A stretch of 40,952 nt of DNA, from the NCBI GenBank assembly GCA_002297965.1, contig DBLF01000119.1:1-40952 (forward strand), read 5' to 3'. This document shows, piece by piece, positions 18,293 through 26,185 of this stretch. Under the pieces are notes generated by a model. The model saw only the letters and a program-made list of their open reading frames with translations, did not search any database and was not told the DNA's origin. Source of the DNA: Candidatus Segatella papionis (GTDB taxonomy: Bacteria > Bacteroidota > Bacteroidia > Bacteroidales > Bacteroidaceae). The position numbers were made by a program, and so were the translations under genes. Position 1 is the first letter of the stretch; every line of letters starts with the position of its first letter.

Positions 18293-20257
18293 ATGAAAAA
18301 GAATGCTTTAGCTTATTTGCCTTTCCTCGCCGCAACGCTGGGGATGGCTTCTTGTAGCGAAGACAACGCTATCAGCGATTCGCTCTCCCAGAAGTGGCAA
18401 CAAGCTTTGAGTGGGCAGAGTGATGCCAAGCAGAGCTGGGTTACCGCCGTGGATATGCAGCTCAACATCATCGACAAGAGCGGCTCCACTGTCAGCGTCT
18501 ATTCCATAGGCGATGAGACACCGGTGCTGCTCGGACAGAAGGAGATGAAGGGCAATGGTGTGATGCGCCTCGACATTCCGCAGGGCATCGGTAATAGCAT
18601 CGGTGTCATCAGCGATGGCAAGGATGGACGACTCTACCAGCGTGTCTATCTCTCAAAGGACAACAAGCAGGTGGAGGACGTGGATTTCATCACAGGTACC
18701 AACTCCAGTGTGATACCTGTGGAAACACAGAATGCAAGAAGTCGTGTCATCTCCAATACCGCAGACACACCACTCCCTACGCCGTCGGGTACTCACGATG
18801 CGAGCCTCAACGGCAACACCGTCAAGGCAACCAATGGTTATTTCAACTTTGGTGGATGGGCATGGGAGGCATTACTGCAAGCTCTGCCAGAAGGAATACG
18901 TGCCGACAGAAACAATCCAAATGGCATCGATTATGAGTTTACATCCGACGGCTACCAGGGACAGGGCAAGTATGGCGACAATACCATCGTCAACCTCTCT
19001 TACCTCTATGGTTACACGGGCTGTCGCAAGTCTCGCATCATTGGCTATTACACCCATTCGGATGGTAGCTATAGCGACCTTGAAATGCACGATTTGGGTG
19101 AGTGTCTTACCAAGGACTATCTGGCCTCACCAGGTTCTACCAACTATCAAGCCAAGGTGCAGTATCAGTTGGATGGCAAGGATACATGGTACGATGCCAA
19201 CTTCTGGTACACGGATGGCGAGGGAGTGCTCGTAGATGAGAATGGTAAAAAGGTGTCAGCCCCTGCCAACACCCAGCGCTTGGGCGACGGCGTGTTCAAC
19301 TCCTTCTTGGTACACAACAACTATGGCTCACGTGTTTCTGGTATGCGTGGTCTCTCCTATCAGATTTCCATCCCAAAGGGTAAAAAATTTGGTTTCTATC
19401 TTCGCATCGCAGACGAAAGCTTGACCGATGCACACAAGACCATTCTGCAGAATAAAGGTGTGGATGTATCCAAGGTGACGAGCGAGGTAAATTTCTCCAA
19501 TACTGAATTAAACCAGGCAATGAATGGAAGCATCTATTTCCGCAGTTCCTACAAGAAGTACGACAACTTCTCGTTCATCGGATTTGATGATGGCTCCACC
19601 GCAGGCGACGCCGACTGTAACGACGTGACTTTGGGCTTCCTCGATGCCGATGGTAAGCCTGGCCCTCACGTATATAACGCCTCAGAGGAACTTCAGTCTT
19701 GGACCATCGGCTACGAGAATCAAGGTTTGGATGCCGACTTCGACTTCAACGACGTCGTTATCAAGGTAACTCCTAATCCTGTCACCCACAAGGCAAAAGT
19801 CGAATTGTTGGCAGCCGGTGGTGTGTATAAGACCGAGTTGTATTTCGGCAGCAAGAAGCTCTGCGAGGTACACGAAGCCTTTGGTGAGAATGAGAATAGC
19901 AAGGGGAGGTATGAAATGGTGAACACCGACACTTCCAGTACGATGCTCCCTAGCGTAGACCTGGGTGAAGTGGATTGGCAAGCCGACTATACTATGAGTG
20001 AGAACGGAAGTTTATTCAACACCAAAGTGTATATAGCAGATAAAACCTATACAGCCTCACCTGGTACTTATATTGGCTCCAACAATGATGTGCCAACTGC
20101 CGTATGTGTGGCTGGCGACTGGCAGTGGCCTAAGGAGTACACCAATATCTTCACTGCTTATCCATTGATTGGACAATGGGGCCAAAATGTCACTAATTCC
20201 GACTATTGGAACTGGTATTCACAACCAAAATCAGACAATGTGATGAGTGGCAAATAA
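18293..20257 (+). CDS. LruC-domain surface lipoprotein, copy 2
   Basis: This 654-residue paralog of the upstream protein has a lipobox Cys at residue 21 (GMASC). The two align across their length: a WQQALSG/FQKALGG start after the lipobox, WVTAVDMQLN against WRTAVTIKVN, the YWYDANF-type central block, GDADCNDVTLGF against GDLDCNDVIFEV, and DADFDFNDVVIKV against DADYDFNDAVIKV. Both end with WPKEY/WPKEG and YWNWYSxPKS. The pair therefore arose by tandem duplication, followed by strong divergence. The same acidic NDxxI loops suggest Ca binding in a beta-sandwich LruC domain. A 77-nt gap separates the copies, and a strong terminator follows this one, so it ends the transcription unit. The biological role is unknown; a surface-structure role is inferred. 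Confidence 0.8.
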   Translation: MKKNALAYLPFLAATLGMASCSEDNAISDSLSQKWQQALSGQSDAKQSWVTAVDMQLNIIDKSGSTVSVYSIGDETPVLLGQKEMKGNGVMRLDIPQGIGNSIGVISDGKDGRLYQRVYLSKDNKQVEDVDFITGTNSSVIPVETQNARSRVISNTADTPLPTPSGTHDASLNGNTVKATNGYFNFGGWAWEALLQALPEGIRADRNNPNGIDYEFTSDGYQGQGKYGDNTIVNLSYLYGYTGCRKSRIIGYYTHSDGSYSDLEMHDLGECLTKDYLASPGSTNYQAKVQYQLDGKDTWYDANFWYTDGEGVLVDENGKKVSAPANTQRLGDGVFNSFLVHNNYGSRVSGMRGLSYQISIPKGKKFGFYLRIADESLTDAHKTILQNKGVDVSKVTSEVNFSNTELNQAMNGSIYFRSSYKKYDNFSFIGFDDGSTAGDADCNDVTLGFLDADGKPGPHVYNASEELQSWTIGYENQGLDADFDFNDVVIKVTPNPVTHKAKVELLAAGGVYKTELYFGSKKLCEVHEAFGENENSKGRYEMVNTDTSSTMLPSVDLGEVDWQADYTMSENGSLFNTKVYIADKTYTASPGTYIGSNNDVPTAVCVAGDWQWPKEYTNIFTAYPLIGQWGQNVTNSDYWNWYSQPKSDNVMSGK

Positions 20258-20296
20258 GGCAATATTGAAACCGAAAGGTTAGTATTTAGAACAATT

Positions 20297-20344
20297 AAAT
20301 CCCGATAAGAGTGCAAGACGCTAAACTCTTATCGGGATTTTTTT
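20297..20344 (+). terminator. strong intrinsic terminator after LruC genes
   Basis: A perfect 16-bp stem (20297-20312 with 20325-20340, sequence AAATCCCGATAAGAGT) closes a 12-nt loop and runs into a T tract to 20344. It lies 40 nt after the stop of the second LruC gene and should end that operon. Confidence 0.93.
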
Positions 20345-20348
20345 ATAG

Positions 20349-20645
20349 ACGACGCTGCTGAGTGTGCAGAGCGGGCTGTCTTTTCTGGAAGCGACATCCG
20401 ACAGCAAGCAGTGGGGGCAGTTTTTCGAGTCGGCGATAGGTGCCTACATTCTAAGCGAGGCTTTCGTTCTTCGCCTGGAGGTATATTATTGGCGAGAAGG
20501 AAACGACGAAGTGGATTTCATACTCAAGAAGAACCAGAAGTTTGTTACCATCGAGGTGAAAAGCAACGGCGAAAGTACGACCCTGGAAATGGCACTGTTC
20601 CAACTGAAACAGAAGGATGATTACAGGATGGTAATCCACACCCCT
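20349..20645 (+). pseudogene. 3' fragment of a DUF4143-type AAA ATPase
   Basis: The frame is open from 20349 and gives a stretch of about 100 residues that matches only the C-terminal domain of the ATPases carrying DUF4143. It contains WGQFFESAIGAYIL, VYYWREGNDEVDFIL and TIEVKSNGES, the PD-(D/E)xK-like end of that family. The ATP-binding N-terminus (normally about 250 residues) is missing because the fragment begins right after the terminator. Its 3' end runs into the antisense of the DUF5675-type gene, so the last residues up to 20690 are not original. It is a dead remnant, left by a deletion or insertion that joined unrelated sequences. Family assignment is by motif recall. Confidence 0.7.
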
Positions 20646-21079
20646 TCGTCTCGCTCCCTCGCCTCGCTGATGGCGTTCACCAGGCGGTGAAGCCAGATGC
20701 GGGAGTCCACCCCCATACCCGGCACGCGGTTTTCGCCCACCAGGATGCAGCCCTGCGTGTCATCGGGGTAGTTGCCCGCATGGATGCGGATGCCCTCGAA
20801 GCCAGGCACGCCCTGCACATATGGCAGCCACAGCTTGAAGCTGGGCGAATGGATGATGAGCAGCGGATAGGTGCCCTCGGGGATGGCGGTGACACCCTTC
20901 ATCTTCTGGGCCTTCTTGCCCGACACTCTGCCCAGACGCACGTTCACCTCCTGGGGTGAAAGTTCCACACCCAGCAGGTTGCGCCACGTAGGCTCCAGGG
21001 TGTCGCAGAAGTAACGCTCAGCCAGGCGACCGATGGTATAGGTATTCTTCTTGGCTATACGTTTTACTACTATTTCCAT
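20621..21079 (-). CDS. DUF5675-type phage-associated protein
   Basis: This 152-residue protein resembles the DUF5675 family, often found near phage-like lysis or amidase genes in Bacteroidetes. Diagnostic pieces are GVTAIPEGTYPLLI (about residues 62-75), GFEGIRIHAGNYPDDTQGCILVG (a GIRIHxGN...DTxGCIL pattern, about 92-114) and IWLHRL near the end. I placed the start at the ATG at 21079 because the family-like MEIVVKRI beginning is there; the frame is open further upstream but only across antisense of a Gly/Ser-rich tail. Its DNA is visibly richer in G and C than the neighbouring genes, a sign of different origin. It is the only gene on this strand here. Enzymatic activity is unknown; a peptidoglycan-related role is only a guess from context. 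Confidence 0.72.
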   Translation of the reverse strand: MEIVVKRIAKKNTYTIGRLAERYFCDTLEPTWRNLLGVELSPQEVNVRLGRVSGKKAQKMKGVTAIPEGTYPLLIIHSPSFKLWLPYVQGVPGFEGIRIHAGNYPDDTQGCILVGENRVPGMGVDSRIWLHRLVNAISEARERDEGVWITIL

Positions 21080-21125
21080 AATCTCAACATCATTTAAAAT
21101 GAATAATCTGTGATATTTAATATAT

Positions 21126-21272
21126 GACGAGGTTCCGTCATTTCGCATAGATTTCGGCTCCGACGCTGGTGGCGGAACTAGCGGTGGTGGAGGCAGCACA
21201 CCAGACGGTGGCGGCTCCTACACAGGCGGCTCAGGCTCCAGCTCTGGCGACTCATCAGACACCATCCTTTAG
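21126..21272 (+). pseudogene. Gly/Ser-rich C-terminal tail, possibly of an HU-like protein
   Basis: The plus strand encodes an open run ending in TAG at 21270-21272. It is dominated by Gly, Ser, Asp and Thr (GGGTSGGGGSTPDGGG, then GGSGSSSGD), after a short DEVPSFRIDFGSD part. There is no start codon with a DNA-binding domain ahead, since the DUF5675-type gene occupies that place on the other strand. In Bacteroidetes, HU-like DNA-binding proteins with Gly-rich tails commonly precede a smalltalk gene, as seen here. So I read it as the surviving tail of such a gene. Confidence 0.4.
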
Positions 21273-21373
21273 ACATCGCCCCCATCCGAGGGCTTTGTTC
21301 GTTTAGGCACGAAAGATATCCCCAAACATTCTAATCATTTAAAAAACATTCTATCATTCTAAACTTCGACAAT

Positions 21374-21469
21374 ATGAAAAAGGAAAATTGGAAAACCGTG
21401 ATTCAGATTCTTATCTCTATCCTTACAGCGATAGGCACCACGCTGGGCATAACCAGTTGCATGCCGTGA
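21374..21469 (+). CDS. smalltalk micro-protein (31 aa)
   Basis: This is an intact 31-codon gene too short for normal gene callers. The product starts MKKENWKTVIQIL and ends GITSCMP. It matches the pattern I recall for the family named smalltalk protein: a KKxxWKTVIQ start, a single hydrophobic helix rich in Ile, Leu and Thr, and a terminal TSC motif. The closing TSC resembles a lipobox, so it may be a tiny membrane lipoprotein. The usual context is an HU-like DNA-binding gene upstream and an N-acetylmuramoyl-alanine amidase gene downstream. Here only a possible HU tail remains upstream and no amidase is present. The function of the family is not known to me. Confidence 0.75.
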   Translation: MKKENWKTVIQILISILTAIGTTLGITSCMP

Positions 21470-21491
21470 CATGAAAAAAGTCAAGGAGCAT

Positions 21492-21801
21492 TCATCTTGC
21501 TTCTTGGCTTTTTTCTTGCTCATATTTCTTAATTGCTTTGCCATTTCGGCGTTCTGTGTAAGCAGCCTTGCCATGAGTTGGGGCAGGTATGCGCTGCCTG
21601 GAAAGATTGTAATACCCAACCTTGTCCGTTTCGTCGGCTGGTCGGATTTCGATACCGCTGGCAGTACGCTTGATAACGAGCGGCAAGTCGATGTTTCGCT
21701 CTATGAAGACATGGCTATTCCCAAAAGCGTCATCTGCAACGAGAAGAGAGTCTTGAAAGAGACTGTCTTTAGCTGCCGCCTGTTTAAGGCTTTATATATT
21801 G
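21492..21801 (-). other. possible gene remnant without a start codon
   Basis: The minus strand holds about 100 open codons, from just after a TAA near 21804 down to the stop at 21492. It ends in a protein-like Lys/Glu/Gln tail (KKYEQEKSQEAR), with ADDAFGNSHVFIERNIDLPLV-like sequence in the middle. No ATG begins it; a TTG is the first conventional alternative. The plus strand over the same span is also open (21471-21845) with a hydrophobic beginning. I recognise neither reading. The minus reading has the more natural amino-acid make-up. Confidence 0.25.
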
Positions 21802-21837
21802 CGCTGTATATAAATAATCAAAATTTGCATATACTTT

Positions 21838-21869
21838 TTTGGTAAATTATGAAAAAATCACTAATTTTG
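21838..21869 (+). promoter_or_regulatory. Bacteroidetes-type promoter of the TPR/HTH regulator
   Basis: TTTG at 21838-21841 and TAATTTTG at 21862-21869, with exactly 20 nt between, match the -33/-7 consensus of the phylum's primary sigma factor. The transcript would begin near 21876, about 25 nt before the start codon at 21901. Confidence 0.8.
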
Positions 21870-21900
21870 CAAACGATTTACAACAAATGTATAGCATATT

Positions 21901-24135
21901 ATGACAATTTACATAGGTTTACAGTATTTACAGTCACTAGGGAAATGGTATATGCAATGGATCGCAATAGCTACGATGGGCGTGCTTGTCTCATGCTCGT
22001 CGCACGATGACCCTGCATATTCGCAACTCAAGGAAATATACAATGATGGCGTAAAGGCGCAAAAGGCAGAAGCATATACAAATGCCCTACAGAAGTATGC
22101 ACGCTGTATATATGAATGCTCTTCCGACCAATATACACAGAACGACAGCATCAAACAACTCCTGCCCAAGGCCATGATTCAACTGCTGAACACTTACCAA
22201 AGCCTCGGACAGCCACAGAAATGCATCGCATACTTCGACAGTCTGCGAACGGAGACATCACACCCTGACGTGCATCACAACAAGGTGCTCACCTCTTACT
22301 TCAAAAGAGATGTATATGTACTCCTCTCCTACTCCTTGTCGAGAACGGAACAAGAGGACTCTGCCGCCCGACTGATGGACGAGGCACTGCAGATGCCCCT
22401 CTCCTATCCTTCGCACGAAAGACTTTTCTGCCACTATGCCTATGCGGCTGGCGTCTATTATTGCGTGCCAAGCTACCACGACAAGGTGCTGAAATACGGC
22501 AACCTCGCGTTGGCGGAAGCGAAGCACTGCGAACGAAACTCCAGTGTGCAATGGCTGGTGGGATGCCTAGGAAAGATGTATATGAACACCGGGGATGTGA
22601 GCAAGGCTATCTCGCTGTATCGAGAAGGATACGACATAGCGGAACAGAACCACGACACATTGGGCATGGCAAACACCAAGAATCTCTTCGTGGACTTCAT
22701 GATGAGATGGAAACTGTATGGCGAGGCTAACAGATATGCCACGGATGCCGTGAACCTGATCAAGGCGATGGGCAATCCGAACCCGATGGTGAAGAGCAAC
22801 ATCTATATCAACAAGGCGAAGACCTTGTTGGCGATGGGCAAAACGCAGGATGCCCTAACTTACCTGAAAGATGCCAAGGATATCTGCAAGGATTTGCCTT
22901 ACAACAGTGGTATGTCGGACGTAGATTTACTCATGGGCAAGGCTCTGATTGCAAAAGGCAAAGCTTTGACCACAAAAGAAAAAGGCAAGGGCGACGAGAT
23001 CCAGGGCAAAGGCGACGAGATCCAGGGCATAAAATTGCTCGACAAAGTGTCGCACGAGGCTTCTTTCTCGCTCAAGGCGCAAGCTTTTTACGAACTGGCG
23101 AAAATCCATCTCAAAAAGGGTGACACGGCTCTCGGGGAGCAGAACCTGGACAGCATGTATGTCACCTTGAACCAAGCCTGTCCACCTATATTTATAGATG
23201 GAGCCTATAATTTTGCCATCGATCACTATCTCCAGAAAGGCGACCAAGCCAAAATTGCGCTCTATGCCAAGAGCATCCGAGACGAGAAAGCCGAACAGGA
23301 GAAAAACGGGATGATGAAATCTGTGACCCAATCGCTGGTGAGAATAGAACTGGAGAAACAACGACGACTCATGGTGCAAAAGGTGGAAGATATGGAGCAG
23401 AGAAAACTTCTCGATATTTTCGCCATCTGCTTCTTGGCTTGTTGTATTCTGGGGGGCTTCTTCTATTTTCTGAAAAAGAGGAAAGAGGCGCACGCCAAGA
23501 GTATGAGGGATGAGCTGAAGCTTACCGAGAAACAGCAGAAGCTCACCGAAACAGAGCAAAAGTTGGCTATAGTCACCGAAGACAAAGCACAGGTGGAACA
23601 ATCGCTTGCAGCCATGTCGAAAGACAAGGAGCAAGTGGAGCTATCGCTTGCAGCCATATCGAAGGACAAGGAGCAAGTGGAGCAATCGCTTGCCGCCATG
23701 TCGAAGGACAAGGAGCAAGTGGAGAAGCAGCTCAGAAGCATCGAGCAGAAGGATGTGGATAAGGTGAAGGCTGGCATCTCATTGCCTGACATCTTGAAGG
23801 AGAAGGGCGACATCAAGTTTAAGGAGTACTTCAACCGCTCGTACCCTTACTTCCTCAAGGAACTGCGCAAGGAGGCTGATCACATCACCAGCAAGGAGGA
23901 GCTATACTGCATGCTCATCGCCCTGGGGCAGACCAACCAGGAGCTATCTACGGTGTTTAATGTGGCACGCTCTAGCGTTACCATCGCCAAGTATCGTCTG
24001 CGCAAGAAATTACCTCTCAAGGGAAACCAAACCATGGAGATCTATCTAGATAGATTGATTACGAAACACGAGAATCCCGTCTTTACAGAGGAAGAGACGG
24101 AGCAACACCAGAATCCTGCCCCCACAGAGGAATAA
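21901..24135 (+). CDS. membrane-anchored TPR / coiled-coil / HTH regulator
   Basis: This 744-residue one-component regulator is of a Bacteroidetes design. A signal/lipobox-like N-terminus (LVSC, Cys about 32) is followed by about 450 residues of helical TPR-type repeats that would face the periplasm. A membrane helix lies at about 503-522 (IFAICFLACCILGGFFYFL), then a long charged coiled coil (about 525-615), then a LuxR-like helix-turn-helix at about 661-705 (ELSTVFNVARSSVTIAKYRLRKKL). I infer that a periplasmic signal is passed through the coiled coil to a cytoplasmic DNA-binding end. Inside the coil, three 14-residue repeats (SLAAMSKDKEQVEQ type) come from 42-bp DNA repeats; another doubled unit, KGDEIQG, lies near residue 365. 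A strong promoter precedes it. Target genes are unknown; the adjacent LruC/OmpA operon is a candidate. Confidence 0.78.
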   Translation: MTIYIGLQYLQSLGKWYMQWIAIATMGVLVSCSSHDDPAYSQLKEIYNDGVKAQKAEAYTNALQKYARCIYECSSDQYTQNDSIKQLLPKAMIQLLNTYQSLGQPQKCIAYFDSLRTETSHPDVHHNKVLTSYFKRDVYVLLSYSLSRTEQEDSAARLMDEALQMPLSYPSHERLFCHYAYAAGVYYCVPSYHDKVLKYGNLALAEAKHCERNSSVQWLVGCLGKMYMNTGDVSKAISLYREGYDIAEQNHDTLGMANTKNLFVDFMMRWKLYGEANRYATDAVNLIKAMGNPNPMVKSNIYINKAKTLLAMGKTQDALTYLKDAKDICKDLPYNSGMSDVDLLMGKALIAKGKALTTKEKGKGDEIQGKGDEIQGIKLLDKVSHEASFSLKAQAFYELAKIHLKKGDTALGEQNLDSMYVTLNQACPPIFIDGAYNFAIDHYLQKGDQAKIALYAKSIRDEKAEQEKNGMMKSVTQSLVRIELEKQRRLMVQKVEDMEQRKLLDIFAICFLACCILGGFFYFLKKRKEAHAKSMRDELKLTEKQQKLTETEQKLAIVTEDKAQVEQSLAAMSKDKEQVELSLAAISKDKEQVEQSLAAMSKDKEQVEKQLRSIEQKDVDKVKAGISLPDILKEKGDIKFKEYFNRSYPYFLKELRKEADHITSKEELYCMLIALGQTNQELSTVFNVARSSVTIAKYRLRKKLPLKGNQTMEIYLDRLITKHENPVFTEEETEQHQNPAPTEE
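22987..23028 (+). repeat. two 21-bp in-frame repeats (KGDEIQG)
   Basis: Two adjacent 21-bp units differing at one base encode KGDEIQG twice in a loop between TPR-type helices of the regulator. It looks like a slippage duplication with no effect on frame. Confidence 0.85.
23590..23724 (+). repeat. 42-bp in-frame tandem repeats in the coiled coil
   Basis: Three near-identical 42-bp units start at 23590, 23632 and 23674, followed by a partial fourth. Each codes for 14 residues (two heptads) of the linker between membrane helix and DNA-binding domain. Unit gain or loss would change coil length in whole heptads without breaking the frame. Confidence 0.9.
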
Positions 24136-24190
24136 TTAATCTCCCGCAGATTTCGTAGATGACGAAGATTTCGCAGATTTTTAGATAAAA

Positions 24191-24225
24191 AAAGAGCCTT
24201 GCCCCCATCGGACAAGGCTCTTTTT
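24191..24225 (+). terminator. intrinsic terminator after the regulator gene
   Basis: The stem AAAGAGCCTTG (24191-24201) pairs with CAAGGCTCTTT (24213-24223) and is followed by T residues. It is 55 nt after the regulator stop. Because the left flank is A-rich, it may also work for transcription from the other side. Confidence 0.85.
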
Positions 24226-24271
24226 ATATGACTGTGCAAGGCTCTTTTATCTGATTATCCAAGGCTCTTTT
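24213..24271 (+). repeat. three direct copies of CAAGGCTCTTTT
   Basis: Copies begin at 24213, 24237 and 24260, with a period of 23-24 nt. The first is the right arm of the terminator. The other two could also pair with the single left arm, giving alternative hairpins. Confidence 0.7.
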
Positions 24272-24335
24272 GTATTTTTTTAGCCTCCCCATTCTATTTT
24301 ATGTCCTAAAATTAGGCATTTCCAAATATTTTGCT

Positions 24336-24343
24336 TAATTTTG
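24336..24343 (+). promoter_or_regulatory. -7 element for lolD
   Basis: TAATTTTG fits the TAnnTTTG -7 consensus and lies 26 nt before the lolD ATG. No clear TTTG is seen at the -33 position (TTTC at 24320-24323 is nearest). Confidence 0.5.
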
Positions 24344-24369
24344 CCTTCGAAAAAAAATGAAATAAGAAA

Positions 24370-25125
24370 ATGATAGATATAAAAGGTATAACCAAAAGCT
24401 TCGGCTCGCTGCAGGTGCTCAAGGGTATCGACCTGCACATCGACAAGGGCGAGGTGGTGAGCATCGTCGGACCTAGTGGCGCCGGCAAGACCACCCTGCT
24501 CCAGATTATCGGTACCCTCGACAAGCCAGACAGTGGCAGCATCGTGGTAGATGGCGTGGATGTGCGCAGCCTCAGCACCAAGAAGTTGAGCGACTTCCGC
24601 AACCAGCACCTGGGCTTCGTGTTCCAGTTTCACCAGCTCCTGCCCGAGTTCACGGCATTGGAGAACATCATGATTCCTGCCTTCATCGCCGGCAAGAGCA
24701 GAAAGGAAGCCAAGGAGCGTGCCGAGGAACTCTTGGCATTCATGGGATTGAGCGACAGAGCAGGTCACAAGCCAGCCGAGCTATCAGGAGGCGAGAAACA
24801 GCGTGTAGCTGTGGCGAGAGCCTTGGTCAACAATCCTGCCGTCATCCTTGCCGACGAGCCATCGGGCAGTCTCGACACCAAGAACAAGGCAGAGCTTCAC
24901 CAGCTCTTCTTCGACCTGAGAGACAAGTTCGGCCAGACCTTCGTCATCGTCACCCACGATGAGGGCTTGGCAGCCATCACCGACCGCACCATCCACCTCA
25001 AGGACGGAATGATAGAGAAAACAGTGGAGGCGAATGCTACGGAAAAGGCTGAAACTGCTCCAGAAGAAACGGCTGCAAATACAGAATCGGCTCCAGAAGA
25101 AACTGCTCTAGAAGAAATCATTTAA
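24370..25125 (+). CDS. lolD: ABC transporter ATP-binding protein LolD-like
   Basis: This 251-residue ATPase is of the LolD/MacB class, which powers lipoprotein release from the inner membrane or related MacB-type export. Walker A GPSGAGKTTL lies at about residues 35-44, the Q-loop in FVFQFHQLLPEFTALEN at about 82-98, the signature LSGGEKQRVAVARAL at about 138-152, Walker B VILADEPSG at about 158-166, and the switch His in VTHD. The nucleotide-binding core ends near residue 222. The last 30 residues form an acidic tail with a duplicated SAPEETA/TAPEETA unit that ordinary LolD proteins (about 220-235 residues) lack. The LolC/E permease partner is not adjacent, which is usual in Bacteroidetes. 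A gene for an S1-domain protein starts 14 nt downstream, so they are probably co-transcribed. Confidence 0.88.
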   Translation: MIDIKGITKSFGSLQVLKGIDLHIDKGEVVSIVGPSGAGKTTLLQIIGTLDKPDSGSIVVDGVDVRSLSTKKLSDFRNQHLGFVFQFHQLLPEFTALENIMIPAFIAGKSRKEAKERAEELLAFMGLSDRAGHKPAELSGGEKQRVAVARALVNNPAVILADEPSGSLDTKNKAELHQLFFDLRDKFGQTFVIVTHDEGLAAITDRTIHLKDGMIEKTVEANATEKAETAPEETAANTESAPEETALEEII

Positions 25126-25139
25126 TCAAGAAACGAAAC

Positions 25140-25982
25140 ATGGCTAAAAAGATAAAACTCGGCGATTACAATCGCCTTCGCATAGTAAAGAAAGTAGATT
25201 TCGGATTGTATCTCGACGGAGGTGACGAAGGGGAGATTCTCCTCCCTTCCCGCTACGTACCCGAGGGAGTAGGCATTGGCGACGAGCTGGATGTCTTCAT
25301 CTATCTCGACCAGGACGAGCGTCTCATCGCCACCACGGAGACCCCGCTCGCCAAAGTGGGCGACTTCGCCTACCTCGAAGTGAAATGGGTCAACGAATAC
25401 GGTGCCTTCCTGGGCTGGGGCTTGATGAAAGACATCTTCTGTCCATTCCGTGAGCAGAAGAAGCGCATGGCCATCGGCAATTCCTACATCGTGCATATCC
25501 ACATCGACGAGGAGAGCTACCGCATCGTAGCCTCAGCCAAGGTGGAGCGATACATGAGCGAGGAGCACCCTCACTACCGCCATGGTGACGAGGTAGATTT
25601 GCTCATCTGGCAGAAGACCGACCTCGGCTTCAAGGTCATCATCGACAACAAATACCCGGGTCTCCTCTACCAAGACCAAATCTTCCAGTACATCCATACG
25701 GGCGACAAGATGAAGGGCTACATCGGCAGAGTGCGTCCTGACGGCAAGATAGATGTCACCCTACAGAAGACGGGCATCCAGCAGACCGCCGACTTCGCCG
25801 AAACCCTCTACCAGTATCTCCTGGACAACGATGGCGAATGCGACCTCGGCGACAAGAGCGAGGCGGACGACATCTACGAGCGATTCCACGTGAGCAAGAA
25901 GGTATATAAGCGTGCCGTGGGCGACCTCTACAAGAAACGCCTCATCACCGTGAGTCCGATGAGCATCCGTCTGGTGGAATAA
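25140..25982 (+). CDS. cvfB: CvfB-like S1 RNA-binding protein
   Basis: This 280-residue protein is built of S1-type OB domains followed by a winged-helix end, the layout of CvfB/YitL. Repeated beta-barrel motifs are visible: RIVKKVDFGLYLDGGDEGEILLPSRYVP (residues about 12-40), a second unit at about 75-135 (LEVKWVNEYGAFLGWGLMKDIFCPF), and a third near 150-205 ending in GYIGRVRPDGKIDVTLQ. The C-terminal part (YERFHVSKKVYKRAVGDLYKKRLI, about 250-273) is the winged helix. In Firmicutes, CvfB binds RNA and affects virulence gene expression; in this phylum the role is not established. It follows lolD by 14 nt and is ended by a hairpin at 26008-26046. Confidence 0.85.
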   Translation: MAKKIKLGDYNRLRIVKKVDFGLYLDGGDEGEILLPSRYVPEGVGIGDELDVFIYLDQDERLIATTETPLAKVGDFAYLEVKWVNEYGAFLGWGLMKDIFCPFREQKKRMAIGNSYIVHIHIDEESYRIVASAKVERYMSEEHPHYRHGDEVDLLIWQKTDLGFKVIIDNKYPGLLYQDQIFQYIHTGDKMKGYIGRVRPDGKIDVTLQKTGIQQTADFAETLYQYLLDNDGECDLGDKSEADDIYERFHVSKKVYKRAVGDLYKKRLITVSPMSIRLVE

Positions 25983-26007
25983 GAATATCATCTATATTTT
26001 CTATCTT

Positions 26008-26046
26008 AAAGGTGGTGTATCCTATACAAGGAGCATCACCTTTTTC
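26008..26046 (+). terminator. intrinsic terminator after cvfB
   Basis: AAAGGTGGTG (26008-26017) pairs with CATCACCTTT (26034-26043) with one G-T pair, followed by a T run. It lies 25 nt after the stop codon. Confidence 0.75.
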
Positions 26047-26160
26047 TATATCGTTTTCACACTATCACGGGGTATTTTCCGTTCCTTCAAACGAAGAATA
26101 CCATAAGTATGGTAAAAGAAATACCACAACGGGGCGAACCCATCAACCAAGAAAAAACAG

Positions 26161-26168
26161 TACCTTTG
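26161..26168 (+). promoter_or_regulatory. -7 element for the ATP-grasp gene
   Basis: TACCTTTG matches TAnnTTTG. Transcription would start near 26174, leaving a leader of about 140 nt that holds the five GAGTACAGAAA repeats. No clear -33 TTTG is seen. Confidence 0.55.
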
Positions 26169-26185
26169 CATCTAGATTAGATAGA

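Noticed and set aside
21471..21845. Plus-strand 124-codon frame after smalltalk as a membrane or secreted protein
   Set aside because: Only the first 30 residues look like a signal; the rest has no protein-like pattern, and the opposite strand reads as a more natural protein end.
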